A DNA stretch of 64,000 bases from positions 165,049 through 229,048 of the forward strand of contig JAVEQK010000002.1 in assembly GCA_034007705.1 (NCBI GenBank). The letters run 5' to 3'. How positions within the stretch are numbered: position 1 is the stretch's first letter; each line of letters begins with the position of its first letter. The notes under the pieces were generated by a model, which saw only the letters and a program-made list of their open reading frames with translations, made no database searches and was not told the origin of the DNA. Below are positions 8,426 through 17,489 of this stretch, in pieces. This DNA comes from UBA10518 sp022837185. Lineage in GTDB: Bacteria; Desulfobacterota; Desulfobulbia; Desulfobulbales; Desulfobulbaceae. The position numbers and the translations under genes were made by a program.

Positions 8426-9442
8426 ATGAAAAAAGTGCTGGCGATTTTTCTTGTTTTCATCATGGTTCACGCGGCATCCATTGCCTTCGGCGGGCAAAGC
8501 AGTTCCGGGGTTGTCACCCTGAGTGTGGATCTTTCGGCCCAGGAGCCCGGCCGGGAGGCCAGGCTGTGGATTCCGTATCCGGTTTCTGATGCCCATCAGG
8601 TCGTTTCCGACATTGTCGTCACCGGCGATTTTGCCGCTTCCGGGGTATATACAGACCGCGTGTTCGGCACCCCGATACTCTACGCCCAATGGCCGAAGGA
8701 GGCGAAAAGCCGTACTTTTACCTTTTCCTTTGCCGTGGAGCGCCTGGAAATCCGCCAGACCGGCTTCCCAGCAGTTGAACCGGCATGGAATCCGGCCGAT
8801 TACGCCGAATATCTGCAAGCCACCAGTCTCGGGCCCATAGACGGCCCGGTGAAGCAACTTGCGGATTCGATCACCGCCGGCAAGCAGACTGTTCTGGAAA
8901 AGGCCAGGGCCATCTATGACTGGACGGTGGACAACATGTACCGCGATCCGGACACCATCGGCTGCGGCAAGGGCGATGTCTGTCTGCTGCTGGAAAAACC
9001 GGGCGGCAAGTGCACGGACATTTCCTCAGTGTTCATTGCTTTGTGCCGCGCCGCCGGAGTGCCGGCCCGGGAAATATTCAGCATCCGGCTCGGAAAAAAA
9101 GCAGAGGAGGACATCACAGGCTGGCAGCACTGCTGGTCCGAATTCTTTCTTCCCGGTTACGGCTGGGTAACCGTTGATCCCGCCGATGTCCGCAAGGCCA
9201 TGCTCACTGAAAATCTCGACCTGAAAAATGCAAAGACCAGGGAATACCGTGAGTTTTTCTGGGGCGGCATCGATCCCTACCGGGTGGTGATCGCCCAGGG
9301 CAGGGATGTGGTGCTCAATCCTCCCCAGGCCGGCGGCCCCCTCAACACCTTCGGCTACCCCTATGCGGAAGTGGGCGGCAAGGCAGTGGATTTTTATAAT
9401 CCCAAGGAGTTTGTCTATACGTATACCTATACGGAAAAATAA
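8426..9442 (+). CDS. secreted transglutaminase-like domain protein
   Basis: 338 residues. The ATG at 8426 is preceded by GGAGGA and opens a signal peptide (KKVLAIFLVFIMVHAA, cleavage near AFGG). A beta-rich N-terminal half is followed by a transglutaminase-core domain: KCTDISSVFIALCRAAGVPAR carries the catalytic Cys, GWQHCWSEFFLPGYGW the His, and WVTVDPAD the Asp. Members act as cysteine peptidases or structural proteins in the periplasm; the substrate is unknown. An in-frame ATG eight codons upstream would spoil the signal peptide. Confidence 0.85.
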   Translation: MKKVLAIFLVFIMVHAASIAFGGQSSSGVVTLSVDLSAQEPGREARLWIPYPVSDAHQVVSDIVVTGDFAASGVYTDRVFGTPILYAQWPKEAKSRTFTFSFAVERLEIRQTGFPAVEPAWNPADYAEYLQATSLGPIDGPVKQLADSITAGKQTVLEKARAIYDWTVDNMYRDPDTIGCGKGDVCLLLEKPGGKCTDISSVFIALCRAAGVPAREIFSIRLGKKAEEDITGWQHCWSEFFLPGYGWVTVDPADVRKAMLTENLDLKNAKTREYREFFWGGIDPYRVVIAQGRDVVLNPPQAGGPLNTFGYPYAEVGGKAVDFYNPKEFVYTYTYTEK

Positions 9443-9561
9443 GTTCTGGTCAGTGGATGTATGTTGCGCGCCGCAGCGGCGTCGGTTTTCAGGAGGTGCG
9501 ATGAGCACCCGGCGAGTTATCATTGCTGCTGCCGGGCGCGCCGAGGCCGACAGGCTCGAGG

Positions 9562-10641
9562 TCAGCCAACCGGGATTACAGGACCGTGCTTTGCTGCCGG
9601 ATCGGCAGCCGATCGGTCGGGTTGCCGTTGTCCCGTGCCGTGCGCGCCGCGGTTGTAAAAGTGCGAAGGTCCGCACAATACATCCCAGTTGCTTTCCTGA
9701 AAAAGAGCCTGGCAGCCGGCCACGGTAACTCCCCGGCCTTCTTCCGTCTTCGCATGTATATCCCGGGGATTGGCCCCTGCTTCCGCCCAGAAGAGATTGG
9801 CTCCGGCGATGGCGCCCAGGGTGCACGGCTCATGGGTGCAGTTGCCCGGGACGGTCCGCGGCATGCCCAGCCTGGTCACGGCAACGATCTGGGCCATCCG
9901 CAACTCGCTGATCATGCCCCGCCCGGCTATTTCAGTCCCAGGGATGGAGATCCTCCGCGCCGCCCCGCTGTAGGCTGGATTGACGGAAGCGGTGAATTCG
10001 ATCATTTCGGCCAGCTCCTCGCTGGTGTGTTCAGGCCCCACGGGCTCCACGCATGTTCCCACTTCCAGGCCCGCTTCCTTGAAGTTGAAAATGCTTCTTT
10101 TTCTGCCCGCCGCCGAAAGCCCGGTGTCAACACCTTCGCGCAGGCGCAGGGCATGGTAGACGCCGGCAAAGCCGGCATCTTTCAGCTTGATGCTGTTTTT
10201 CAGCGTCTGGTCGCCGACGTTGGCGATCAGGGTGGTGGCGGGCTGCAGATTTTTTTTCACTTCCCCGGCAATTTCCAGAAAGCGCTCAAACGGATACCGG
10301 GCCGTGGACATCATGAACACCGCGTTTGCCCCGTCGGCTTCAAACCGGAGGGCTCGGGCCACTGCCTGCACGGCGGTGAGCTCCGTGGCCTCGCTGAAAA
10401 TGTTATTGATCCCGGCGAACGAGCAAAAAAGGCAGTCGCAGCCGCAGGGCGCGAGATTGACCGCGAACTGGGCGTGAACTTCCGCCTTCCCGCCCGAGAC
10501 GTCCTTGGAAACACGGTTTGCCTCGGCCATGAGCAGATAGGCTTCGGGACTGTCCGGCGGCAGGTCGAGGAGCAAGATGAGCTCCCGCCGGGACAGCACG
10601 TCGCCGTTTCGCGATTTTTTCAATATCTCATCTATGTTCAT
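9562..10641 (-). CDS. radical SAM protein, BioB/HydE/PylB-like
   Basis: 359 residues. The radical SAM cluster motif is C66xxxC70xxC73 (in NLAPCGCDCLFCSF). Before it is a BioB-like helical start (LSRRELILLLDLPPD). Downstream come a GGAN/GFAGVYHALR barrel, EVGTCVEPVGPEHT and a C-terminal NCTHEPCTLGAIAGANLFWAEAGANPRD, as in biotin-synthase relatives. The extra Cys residues near the end could bind a second cluster. Not BioB itself: no bio genes are near and auxiliary-cluster ligands differ. It follows the TVP38-FeS gene on the same strand after 70 bp, suggesting a shared redox or maturation role. Confidence 0.8.
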   Translation of the reverse strand: MNIDEILKKSRNGDVLSRRELILLLDLPPDSPEAYLLMAEANRVSKDVSGGKAEVHAQFAVNLAPCGCDCLFCSFAGINNIFSEATELTAVQAVARALRFEADGANAVFMMSTARYPFERFLEIAGEVKKNLQPATTLIANVGDQTLKNSIKLKDAGFAGVYHALRLREGVDTGLSAAGRKRSIFNFKEAGLEVGTCVEPVGPEHTSEELAEMIEFTASVNPAYSGAARRISIPGTEIAGRGMISELRMAQIVAVTRLGMPRTVPGNCTHEPCTLGAIAGANLFWAEAGANPRDIHAKTEEGRGVTVAGCQALFQESNWDVLCGPSHFYNRGAHGTGQRQPDRSAADPAAKHGPVIPVG

Positions 10642-10711
10642 GTCTCACTCGGTTGATACAATCGGTGGTAACCGCATAAAAAATTGGCTTCGGGGCAATG
10701 GCCCGGGTCCG

Positions 10712-12574
10712 TCATGCAGAAAGGGATGGACCATTCAGGTCCGCCGGCCGGGTGCGCTGCACTGCGGGGCGGATTTCCCGTCTCATGGCGCGTTTCAGCC
10801 GGAGCCGGTTCCAATAGGTCAACGGCGCCCGGGCAACCTTGATTTTTCCCCCGCCATCTGATCCGGACTGATACAGCAGGTCGGCGATGTGCACGGTGGG
10901 GACGACCCGGTTCAGATAGCCGGTGCAGCCGGCGCAGTAGGTGACGATCCGCCGGCCCCCGGATTCGCGCCGGCGGAGCGCCCCCCATTGTCCGGCCAGT
11001 TGCCGGTTGACGGCCCCGACGGTTCCGCCCTCGCCGCAGCACACCGTCCGCTTGCCGCGATGCTTCATTTCCGCCACGTTGTACCCCATATCGGTCAGCA
11101 TTGCTCGAACCGCCCGCTGCGTGGTCGAATCGTCGCGCAGCGGGCAGGGATCGTGCACGGTGACGGCAGCTCCGCGAACCGGGGCACCATTGGGCTTGCT
11201 CCCGGCGTGGAGGAGATCGTACACCGTCCGGACGGTCATGCCAAGCCCGTATTGACGGAATATTTTGGTGCAGTTCGGGCAGGCGGTCACCACGTTCCGG
11301 ATTCCCCGGTTGATGAGATAGGCGTGCATCTCGCCGAAGAGCGTCTGGAAGCGTTCCGTCCGTCCCAGGTCATGGGATGGTTTGGTGCAGCAGTCCAGGA
11401 CGAGCCCGACGCTCGGGATGATCTCCCGGATCCGCCGGTAGAGGTCGGCGGTCACGGCCGGGCGTGTGCCCGGCAGGGCGCATCCCGGGAAAAAGATGGT
11501 GTCGCATCCATCCGGCAGTCCGTACCAGGAAAAAAGCGGTGAGTACCCTTTTTTCTCGTAACCAAGGATGGTGCGGTAGACGGATTCATCGAGATTGCCG
11601 TCCGCGGCGCAGCGGCGGCGGACTTCGAGGAACAGGGCGGCCGGATCGAGCTTCTCCGGACAGACTGCGGTACAGAGCCCGCACAGGCTGCATTCATAGG
11701 CGATGGCCTGGCTCCGGGATGATGAGAAATCATGCTGGGTGACGATGCTTTTCGGGGTACCGTACCGGGTCAGGAAGGCACAGCCTCGCTGGCAGGCGCC
11801 GCATTCGGTGCAGTGTTCACCGATTTCCCGTTGCCGGAAGGCCAGCGGTGAATCGGCAGGAGTCATGTCCGCCGCATTGGGGACAGCAGGTTGCGGACGG
11901 TATCGATTGCGGACAAATCCGAGCCCGCGGCGGACCGTCAGGGGGAAGATGCCTAAGAGGGCCAGCGAAGCAAGCAGGCCCGGCGAGAGGACCCCGGCAA
12001 GGGAGTCGACTGCGCCGATCTGGCTGCCGGCATTGACGAAGATCGCCGTGCCCGGGAGCATCCCCAGTTGCGAAACCCAGTAAAAGGTCCGCAGCGGCAT
12101 GGCCGTCAGTCCCATGACCAGATTGATCATGAAAAACGGGATGACCGGCATCAGGCGCAGGGCGAACAGGTAAAAGGCGCCTTCCTCCCTGATGCCGCTG
12201 TTGACCCGTTGCAGCTTGGCGCCGAAACGGCGCTGGACCCAGTCCCGCAGCAGATGCCGCGACAGCAGGCAGGCCAGGGTCGCGCCGATGCTGCTGGCAA
12301 ACGAGATGATGATCGTCCCGGTAATGGTGCCGAAAACAGCGCCGGCGGCCAGACCGAGAGCGAGCGCCCCGGGCAGATTGAGCGTCACCATCGCTATGTA
12401 GAGGGCCGAGAAGGCTGCCGTCATGGCCGCCGGTCGGCGGTCATGGAGATCCTGGAGGAATGTCTGCTTCTCCTTGATGCCTGCCAGGGTCACCTGCTCA
12501 TGGAGCCCGGTGGCGAAAAAAACCGCCGCCAGGGCTGCCAGCAGGACGATCAGCAGGATGCGGCCGTGGTTCAC
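10712..12574 (-). CDS. fusion of a TVP38/TMEM64 membrane domain with a heterodisulfide reductase-like FeS/CCG domain
   Basis: About 620 residues. Residues ~1-225 are a TVP38/SNARE-associated (DedA-like) membrane domain with GALALGLAAGAVFG and FALRLMPVIPFFMINLVMGLT. Then a soluble part with two ferredoxin-type motifs, CTECGACQRGC and CSLCGLCTAVCPEKLDP, and two CCG domains (CCTKPSHDLG and CCGEGG, with GCALPGTRP and CAGCTGYLN), as in HdrD/GlpC. It probably passes electrons between a membrane partner and a thiol/disulfide substrate. The GTG start at 12574 follows the rhodanese stop by 5 nt; an in-frame GTG at 12607 would overlap it. The fusion of these domains is unusual. Confidence 0.82.
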   Translation of the reverse strand: MNHGRILLIVLLAALAAVFFATGLHEQVTLAGIKEKQTFLQDLHDRRPAAMTAAFSALYIAMVTLNLPGALALGLAAGAVFGTITGTIIISFASSIGATLACLLSRHLLRDWVQRRFGAKLQRVNSGIREEGAFYLFALRLMPVIPFFMINLVMGLTAMPLRTFYWVSQLGMLPGTAIFVNAGSQIGAVDSLAGVLSPGLLASLALLGIFPLTVRRGLGFVRNRYRPQPAVPNAADMTPADSPLAFRQREIGEHCTECGACQRGCAFLTRYGTPKSIVTQHDFSSSRSQAIAYECSLCGLCTAVCPEKLDPAALFLEVRRRCAADGNLDESVYRTILGYEKKGYSPLFSWYGLPDGCDTIFFPGCALPGTRPAVTADLYRRIREIIPSVGLVLDCCTKPSHDLGRTERFQTLFGEMHAYLINRGIRNVVTACPNCTKIFRQYGLGMTVRTVYDLLHAGSKPNGAPVRGAAVTVHDPCPLRDDSTTQRAVRAMLTDMGYNVAEMKHRGKRTVCCGEGGTVGAVNRQLAGQWGALRRRESGGRRIVTYCAGCTGYLNRVVPTVHIADLLYQSGSDGGGKIKVARAPLTYWNRLRLKRAMRREIRPAVQRTRPADLNGPSLSA

Positions 12575-12579
12575 CGCTC

Positions 12580-13005
12580 TTATTTGGCAACGGTCCGAAA
12601 AGGCCACTTCGCCATGCCTTTTTCCAGGATCAGCAGCCTGTTTGCATCGACGCCGCTGGTCTTGTATAAATCATAGGCGCCCCTGGCCCCGCCGCCGCCC
12701 CTGGGGCAGAGTATAACGACATCATCGGCGGAGCTGTTGATCAAGGGCAGGTGCCCGGCCAGGCGGGCTTTATCCTCTTCGCTCTTCACCGGAAAGGCGT
12801 TGGTTTCGATGGCGCCATCGATGTGGGTCATGGCGAACTGTTCTGCCGGCTGGATATCGATGAGAATCATCGGCGATCCGGCCTCCAGGCGGGCGTTGAG
12901 TTCATCAGCAGTGATGTACCGGTAGTCTCCGGCCAGAATTGTCCCCGTAGCGCCGAGAATGCCGGTCACGACCATGGCCAGGAATACTGCGATAATCCGT
13001 TTCAT
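12580..13005 (-). CDS. exported rhodanese-domain protein
   Basis: 141 residues: signal peptide (KRIIAVFLAMVVTGILGA) and one rhodanese domain starting at ITADELNARL, with ILIDIQPAEQFAMTHIDGA and the active-site loop ILCPRGGGGARGA, where C is the persulfide-carrying residue. Periplasmic single-domain rhodaneses carry sulfane sulfur. It is the first gene of the leftward group with the TVP38-FeS protein and the radical SAM protein, suggesting handling of sulfur or thiols across the membrane. GGAGG is present before the ATG. Confidence 0.85.
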   Translation of the reverse strand: MKRIIAVFLAMVVTGILGATGTILAGDYRYITADELNARLEAGSPMILIDIQPAEQFAMTHIDGAIETNAFPVKSEEDKARLAGHLPLINSSADDVVILCPRGGGGARGAYDLYKTSGVDANRLLILEKGMAKWPFRTVAK

Positions 13006-13274
13006 TGTCTACCTCCTAAAAAAACACCTCTGTTATCGTTTTTGCACCGCTATTGCAAGAAGAATCAGTTTGTAGCATAGGATGAAAAGATAGGTCAAAT
13101 AGGAAATTTTGATTAAAGAAAAGGTATGAATAGGAAGGAGTTCAATATCGCCGTCGGGGGTATCAGGAAGGCAGCCGAGTGCCGGCACACTCCTGGGGCA
13201 TTGCGCTTGTGCACTCTCCCCCTTTGCCGCTCGCTCTGGTGGAGATCCTCTGCTTCATACGAGGCCGGAATCCA

Positions 13275-14543
13275 TCAAGATCGGTCTTTGCCGTTTTCCC
13301 CGGCATGACCGGTCCGGGTTTCCAGCGCCCGGATGCGGTCCAGGACCGGGGGATGGCTGTAGTTGAGAAAGACATGCAGGGGATGGGGCGTCAGGTTGGC
13401 GAAATTGGCGGCGCTCAGTTTTTTCAACCCGCTGATCAGGTTCCCGGCCTTCCCGGTGGTGGCGACGACATAGGCATCCGCTTCGTATTCGTGGCGGCGC
13501 GACAGGAAGTGAATGAATATTTCCAGAAACATGGAGATGGGGGTATACAGGAAGCCGAAGAAAAAGAGGCTGGCGTAGATGGAGAGATGCTCCATGCCAA
13601 AGGCCTCAAACAGGCCCTGATTGTTGATGAACAGGGAAAGAACAAGGAACATGATCCCGGTCTGCGCAATGGCGACGGCCAGCATTTTGAAAATGTGCCG
13701 CTTTTTGTAATGCCCCATTTCATGGGCCAGCACGGCGACAAGTTCGCCGGCGGTGAGTTTGTCGATCAGGGTGTCGAAAAAGACAATCCGCCGGAACCTG
13801 CCGAATCCGGTGAAAAAGGCATTGAGCCTGGTTGAGCGTTTTGACCCATCCATGGTGTAAATGCCCTTTATCCTGAACCGCTGCCTTCCGGCGTACTGCA
13901 TGATCCGGTCCTTCAGCTCCCCGTCCGGCAGCGGCGTGAATTTGTTGAACAGCGGCATGATGCAGACCGGCGCCAGAAACTGGACAATGACGGTGAAGGC
14001 GACGACCGCCAGCCAGCAGTACAGCCAGGCCAAGGGTCCGCCGGTCTCGAAGAACCACAGGACGAAGGCCAGCAGGGGGGCGCCCAGGACCACGCTGAGG
14101 GCAATAGACTTGATGATGTCAAGCACGAAGGTCCGGACCGTGGTCTTGTTGAAGCCGAAGCGCTCCTCGATGACGAAGGTGGCATAGATTGAAAAAGGCA
14201 GCCCGGCCACGGCGGCAAGCAGGACGATCAGGCCGGTGAAAAGCAGCCCCGTGGCTATGCTGCCCAGGCCCAGCGAGCGGACCGTGAGGTCCGCCCAGTT
14301 GAAGCCGCCCACCAGGATAAAAAAAACGGTCAGCAGGGTGGAAACACTGTTGCGGATCAGTCCGAAGCGGGTGGTGGCCCGGGTATATTCCTGCGACCGG
14401 GCGTATTGCCCTTCATCGAATGTATCGGCGAATTGCGGGGGTAGAACCGGGCTCAGGGCCCGGAGGTTGAGCAGGGAGACAACGGTATCCAGCAGGTAGC
14501 CGATGAGCAGGACGGCGAGGATGAAAATAAGATAACCATTCAT
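13275..14543 (-). CDS. M48 family (Ste24-type) zinc metalloprotease
   Basis: 422 residues with several membrane segments. The zinc site HEMGH has its first His at residue 274 and the downstream glutamate in EYEADAYV. N-terminal membrane portion with FADTFDEGQYARSQEYT, and IEERFGFNKTTVRTF before the catalytic part, are typical of the CAAX-prenyl-protease-like M48A branch. Bacterial members probably degrade or process membrane proteins. GGAGAG lies before the ATG. A 14-bp perfect palindrome (14567-14580) lies in the upstream spacer shared with the divergent gene. Confidence 0.9.
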   Translation of the reverse strand: MNGYLIFILAVLLIGYLLDTVVSLLNLRALSPVLPPQFADTFDEGQYARSQEYTRATTRFGLIRNSVSTLLTVFFILVGGFNWADLTVRSLGLGSIATGLLFTGLIVLLAAVAGLPFSIYATFVIEERFGFNKTTVRTFVLDIIKSIALSVVLGAPLLAFVLWFFETGGPLAWLYCWLAVVAFTVIVQFLAPVCIMPLFNKFTPLPDGELKDRIMQYAGRQRFRIKGIYTMDGSKRSTRLNAFFTGFGRFRRIVFFDTLIDKLTAGELVAVLAHEMGHYKKRHIFKMLAVAIAQTGIMFLVLSLFINNQGLFEAFGMEHLSIYASLFFFGFLYTPISMFLEIFIHFLSRRHEYEADAYVVATTGKAGNLISGLKKLSAANFANLTPHPLHVFLNYSHPPVLDRIRALETRTGHAGENGKDRS

Positions 14544-14666
14544 GGCTCTCCTTTCCCGTGTGCATGCCGGTCCGGACCGGAAACCGGAATATTTTGGCAG
14601 ACAGAAGCATCTCCCGGGAGGTATAATATATCCATAAAAATTTATTCACCTGTTGAGGAGCATCCC

Positions 14667-15386
14667 GTGAACACTACCAGCGACGTCGAACAAAAAGAAA
14701 GGAAAAAAAGATTTACCGGATTGCAGGTCCTGGGCATCGTGGCGGCCGTTGTGGTTCTGACCGCGGCGGTGACGATGACCGCTGCCTGGTTCTACCTCTA
14801 TCCCAGGCCGTTCAAGCCGGTGGTTCTGTCTCCGGCTGAGCAGCAGGTGCTGGAAGCCAAGCTGGACCGGGTGGAAGCGGTGACCGGCATGCAGCCTCCC
14901 GGCGCGGATCCGCCGGCAAAAACAAAAACCCCCGAACCGGATTTTACACCGGAGGGCAGATTGCAGCCCCAGGCCTACACGGAGGAGGCCGCCGACCGGG
15001 AGGTCACTTTTTCGGAGAGGGAGCTGAATGCCCTGATCGCGACCAACACGGATCTGGCGGACAAGTTCGCCGTTGATCTGGCCGACAACCTGGTCTCCGC
15101 CAGGCTGCTGGTCCCGGTTGACCCGGATTTTCCGGTCTTCGGCGGCAAGGTTCTGCGGGCAAGGGCCGGTGTGGAAGTGGCGTACCGCGAGGGGCGGCCG
15201 ATCGTCAAGCTCAAGGGCGTCAGCCTGATGGGCGTGCCGGTGCCCAATGCCTGGCTGGGCGGTTTGAAGAACATCGATCTGGTGCAGGAATTCGGCGCCG
15301 AGCGGGGATTCTGGAAGGCCTTTGCCGACGGCGTGAAGTCCATCACCGTCGGGGATGGCCAGGTTCATATCACGATGAAGGAGTAG
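14667..15386 (+). CDS. membrane-anchored arginine/acid-rich linker protein of unknown function
   Basis: 239 residues from a GTG with GAGGAG 6 nt upstream. A basic N terminus, one membrane segment (LGIVAAVVVLTAAVTMTAAWFY), a Pro-rich linker (residues ~75-100) and a periplasmic beta-rich domain with VTFSERELNALIATNTDLADK and AGVEVAYREGRPIVKLKGVSLMGVPVPNAWL. The second half looks like a lipid-binding or DUF-type beta barrel-like domain found in other anchored proteins, but I cannot name it. A TATAAT hexamer at 14622-14627 could be the -10, with a poor -35. Confidence 0.75.
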   Translation: MNTTSDVEQKERKKRFTGLQVLGIVAAVVVLTAAVTMTAAWFYLYPRPFKPVVLSPAEQQVLEAKLDRVEAVTGMQPPGADPPAKTKTPEPDFTPEGRLQPQAYTEEAADREVTFSERELNALIATNTDLADKFAVDLADNLVSARLLVPVDPDFPVFGGKVLRARAGVEVAYREGRPIVKLKGVSLMGVPVPNAWLGGLKNIDLVQEFGAERGFWKAFADGVKSITVGDGQVHITMKE

Positions 15387-15409
15387 ACGGCCTGCGCCGC
15401 AGTACGCCG

Positions 15410-17242
15410 TTACCGGACCGGCCCGCTGCGGATGGTTTCCAGTTCATCCCATCGCCGGTACAACCGGTCTATTTCCGCCCGGACGGTTTCCAGACGGCGC
15501 CAGCATTCCTCCAGCTGCACCGCATCGGAGAGGACCTCCGGCTGTTCCATGACCTGCCGGATGGACTGTTCTTCCGCCTCGGCCTGCGAGATGACGTCCT
15601 CCATGGCATCATATTCCCGCTGGTCGAGGTAGGAAAGACGGCCGGCTGTTTTTCTCGTTTTTTTCGGCGGGCCCGGATTCTGTTTCTCGGGTTTGCTCCG
15701 TTCCCGGAGCGCATCGAGCCATTGCTCGAAAGAGGCGAAAAAACCGACCCCGCCGTTGCCCGTAAAACCGAGGAAACGGGTGCAGACCCTGTTGAGCAGA
15801 TAGCGGTCGTGGCTCACCAGGACGATTGCCCCGGGAAAATCAAGCAGACCCTCCTCAAGCACCTGGAGGGCGGGAATATCGAGGTCATTGGTCGGCTCAT
15901 CGAGCAGCAGAATGTCCGCCGGCAGCCGCATCAGCCCGGCGATGAGGATTCGCGCCTGCTCCCCGCCGGACAGGCTGCCGACAGGTGTGTCAAGCTGGTC
16001 GGGCCGGAAGAGGAACTTCCGGGCCCAGGTGACGACATGCAGGGGCTGGTCCCGATAGACCACGGTTTCTCCTTCCGGGGCCAAGGCCTGCCGCAACGTG
16101 TCCTGCAGGTTCAGGGCGGCGCGGTCCTGGGCGAAATAGGCGATATTGACGCCGACGGCGGTCCTGATCCCGCCGCTGTCCGGCAGCGGTCCGTCCCCCG
16201 GGCCCGCGGCGGCGAGGACCTGCATCAGGGTCGACTTGCCGCAGCCGTTGGGACCGAGCAGGCCGAGGCGGGTGCCGGGTGAAAGGACGAGGTCGAGGTC
16301 TTCGAACAGCACCCTGCCGCCGTATGCCTTGGCGATCCCGCGGGCTTCGAGCAGCTTCCTGGTCCGGCGCCCGGTGGCCTCGAATTCGATGTCCATGTCC
16401 CGCCGGGCGCTGTTGCGCGACCTGACCGTGGCAAACTCGTTCTGAAGCCGTCCGGCTTCCTCGATCCGGTACCGTGCCTTGGTGCTTCTCGCCTTCGGGC
16501 CTCGCCGCAGCCATTCGGTTTCCCGCCGCAGTTTGTTGTCCAGGCGGGATTGCAGATCCAGCTGTTGGGCGGCAAACTGTTCTCGGGCCCGCAGCGCCTG
16601 GCTGTAGCCGCCCCCGGTTTCAAGAAAACCGGCCGGATACAGGGAGGAGAGTTCGATGATTCGCGTGGCGGCGGCATCAAGAAAAAACCGGTCATGACTG
16701 ATCATGACAAAAGCCGCGGGACAACCGGGAAAACCGGTCGTCAACAGTTTTTCCAGCCAGAGAATGCCCGCAAGGTCAAGATGGTTGGTCGGTTCGTCCA
16801 TGACCAGCAGGTCCGGTTCCCGGATCAGGGCCCGGCAGATGGCAAGCCGTTTGCGCCACCCGCCGGACAGGGCGCGGACCGGATCGTCATACCGGTCGAA
16901 TTCAGCCCGGCTGAGCATGGCCCGTACCCTGCCGTAGCGCTCTGTTTCGTCAAGCCCCTGGCCGTCGAGGTCTCCCAGCAGAACCTGCACGGGCGAGAGT
17001 TCACCGTCCAGGGATTCTTCCTGGGCGAGGAGGCCGACAAGGAGGTTGGCGCCCACCGTTATCCTGCCGCTGTCAGGGGACTCGAGGTTGCAGAGGATCC
17101 GCGCCAGGGTGGTTTTGCCCGAACCGTTGGCCCCGATGATCCCGAGCCGGTCCCCCCTGTTGACTGCGAAGGACACCGATTCGAACAGTTTGCGGGGTCC
17201 TATGGATTTGCTTATGTCCTGGCAGTTGAGCAGAAGGGTCAT
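15410..17242 (-). CDS. ABC-F family ATPase (Uup-like)
   Basis: 610 residues: two ABC domains joined by a charged linker and no membrane segments. First Walker A GANGSGKTT, signature LSGGWRKR, Walker B LLVMDEPTNHLDL; second Walker A GPNGCGKST, signature LSGGEQAR, Walker B LLLDEPTNDLDI. The linker has RRETEWLRRGPKARSTKARY. A C-terminal extension with a coiled coil (TAGRLSYLDQREYDAMED) marks the Uup subtype, which binds branched DNA or the ribosome. Stand-alone gene, converging with the previous one. Confidence 0.92.
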   Translation of the reverse strand: MTLLLNCQDISKSIGPRKLFESVSFAVNRGDRLGIIGANGSGKTTLARILCNLESPDSGRITVGANLLVGLLAQEESLDGELSPVQVLLGDLDGQGLDETERYGRVRAMLSRAEFDRYDDPVRALSGGWRKRLAICRALIREPDLLVMDEPTNHLDLAGILWLEKLLTTGFPGCPAAFVMISHDRFFLDAAATRIIELSSLYPAGFLETGGGYSQALRAREQFAAQQLDLQSRLDNKLRRETEWLRRGPKARSTKARYRIEEAGRLQNEFATVRSRNSARRDMDIEFEATGRRTRKLLEARGIAKAYGGRVLFEDLDLVLSPGTRLGLLGPNGCGKSTLMQVLAAAGPGDGPLPDSGGIRTAVGVNIAYFAQDRAALNLQDTLRQALAPEGETVVYRDQPLHVVTWARKFLFRPDQLDTPVGSLSGGEQARILIAGLMRLPADILLLDEPTNDLDIPALQVLEEGLLDFPGAIVLVSHDRYLLNRVCTRFLGFTGNGGVGFFASFEQWLDALRERSKPEKQNPGPPKKTRKTAGRLSYLDQREYDAMEDVISQAEAEEQSIRQVMEQPEVLSDAVQLEECWRRLETVRAEIDRLYRRWDELETIRSGPVR

Positions 17243-17489
17243 GGCATGTAAACAGGATTTTTCATCGGCGACAGGGAAGATGTATAATGACGGCGGCGGG
17301 AACTGTCAAACACAAACAGGTATCCGGCCTTCCCCGGCGCAGTGTGTTTTTTCTTGCACGGTGAACCACAACGTGGTAACAACTTGAATAGTTTACGCGC
17401 AAGATGCCGGCAGGCAGCCGGGCCGGCCGCGGAACAAAAAGGCCGGCAGCTTCGTTGAACAACCAGCCGTTCATTCAGCCAAGAGAAAC

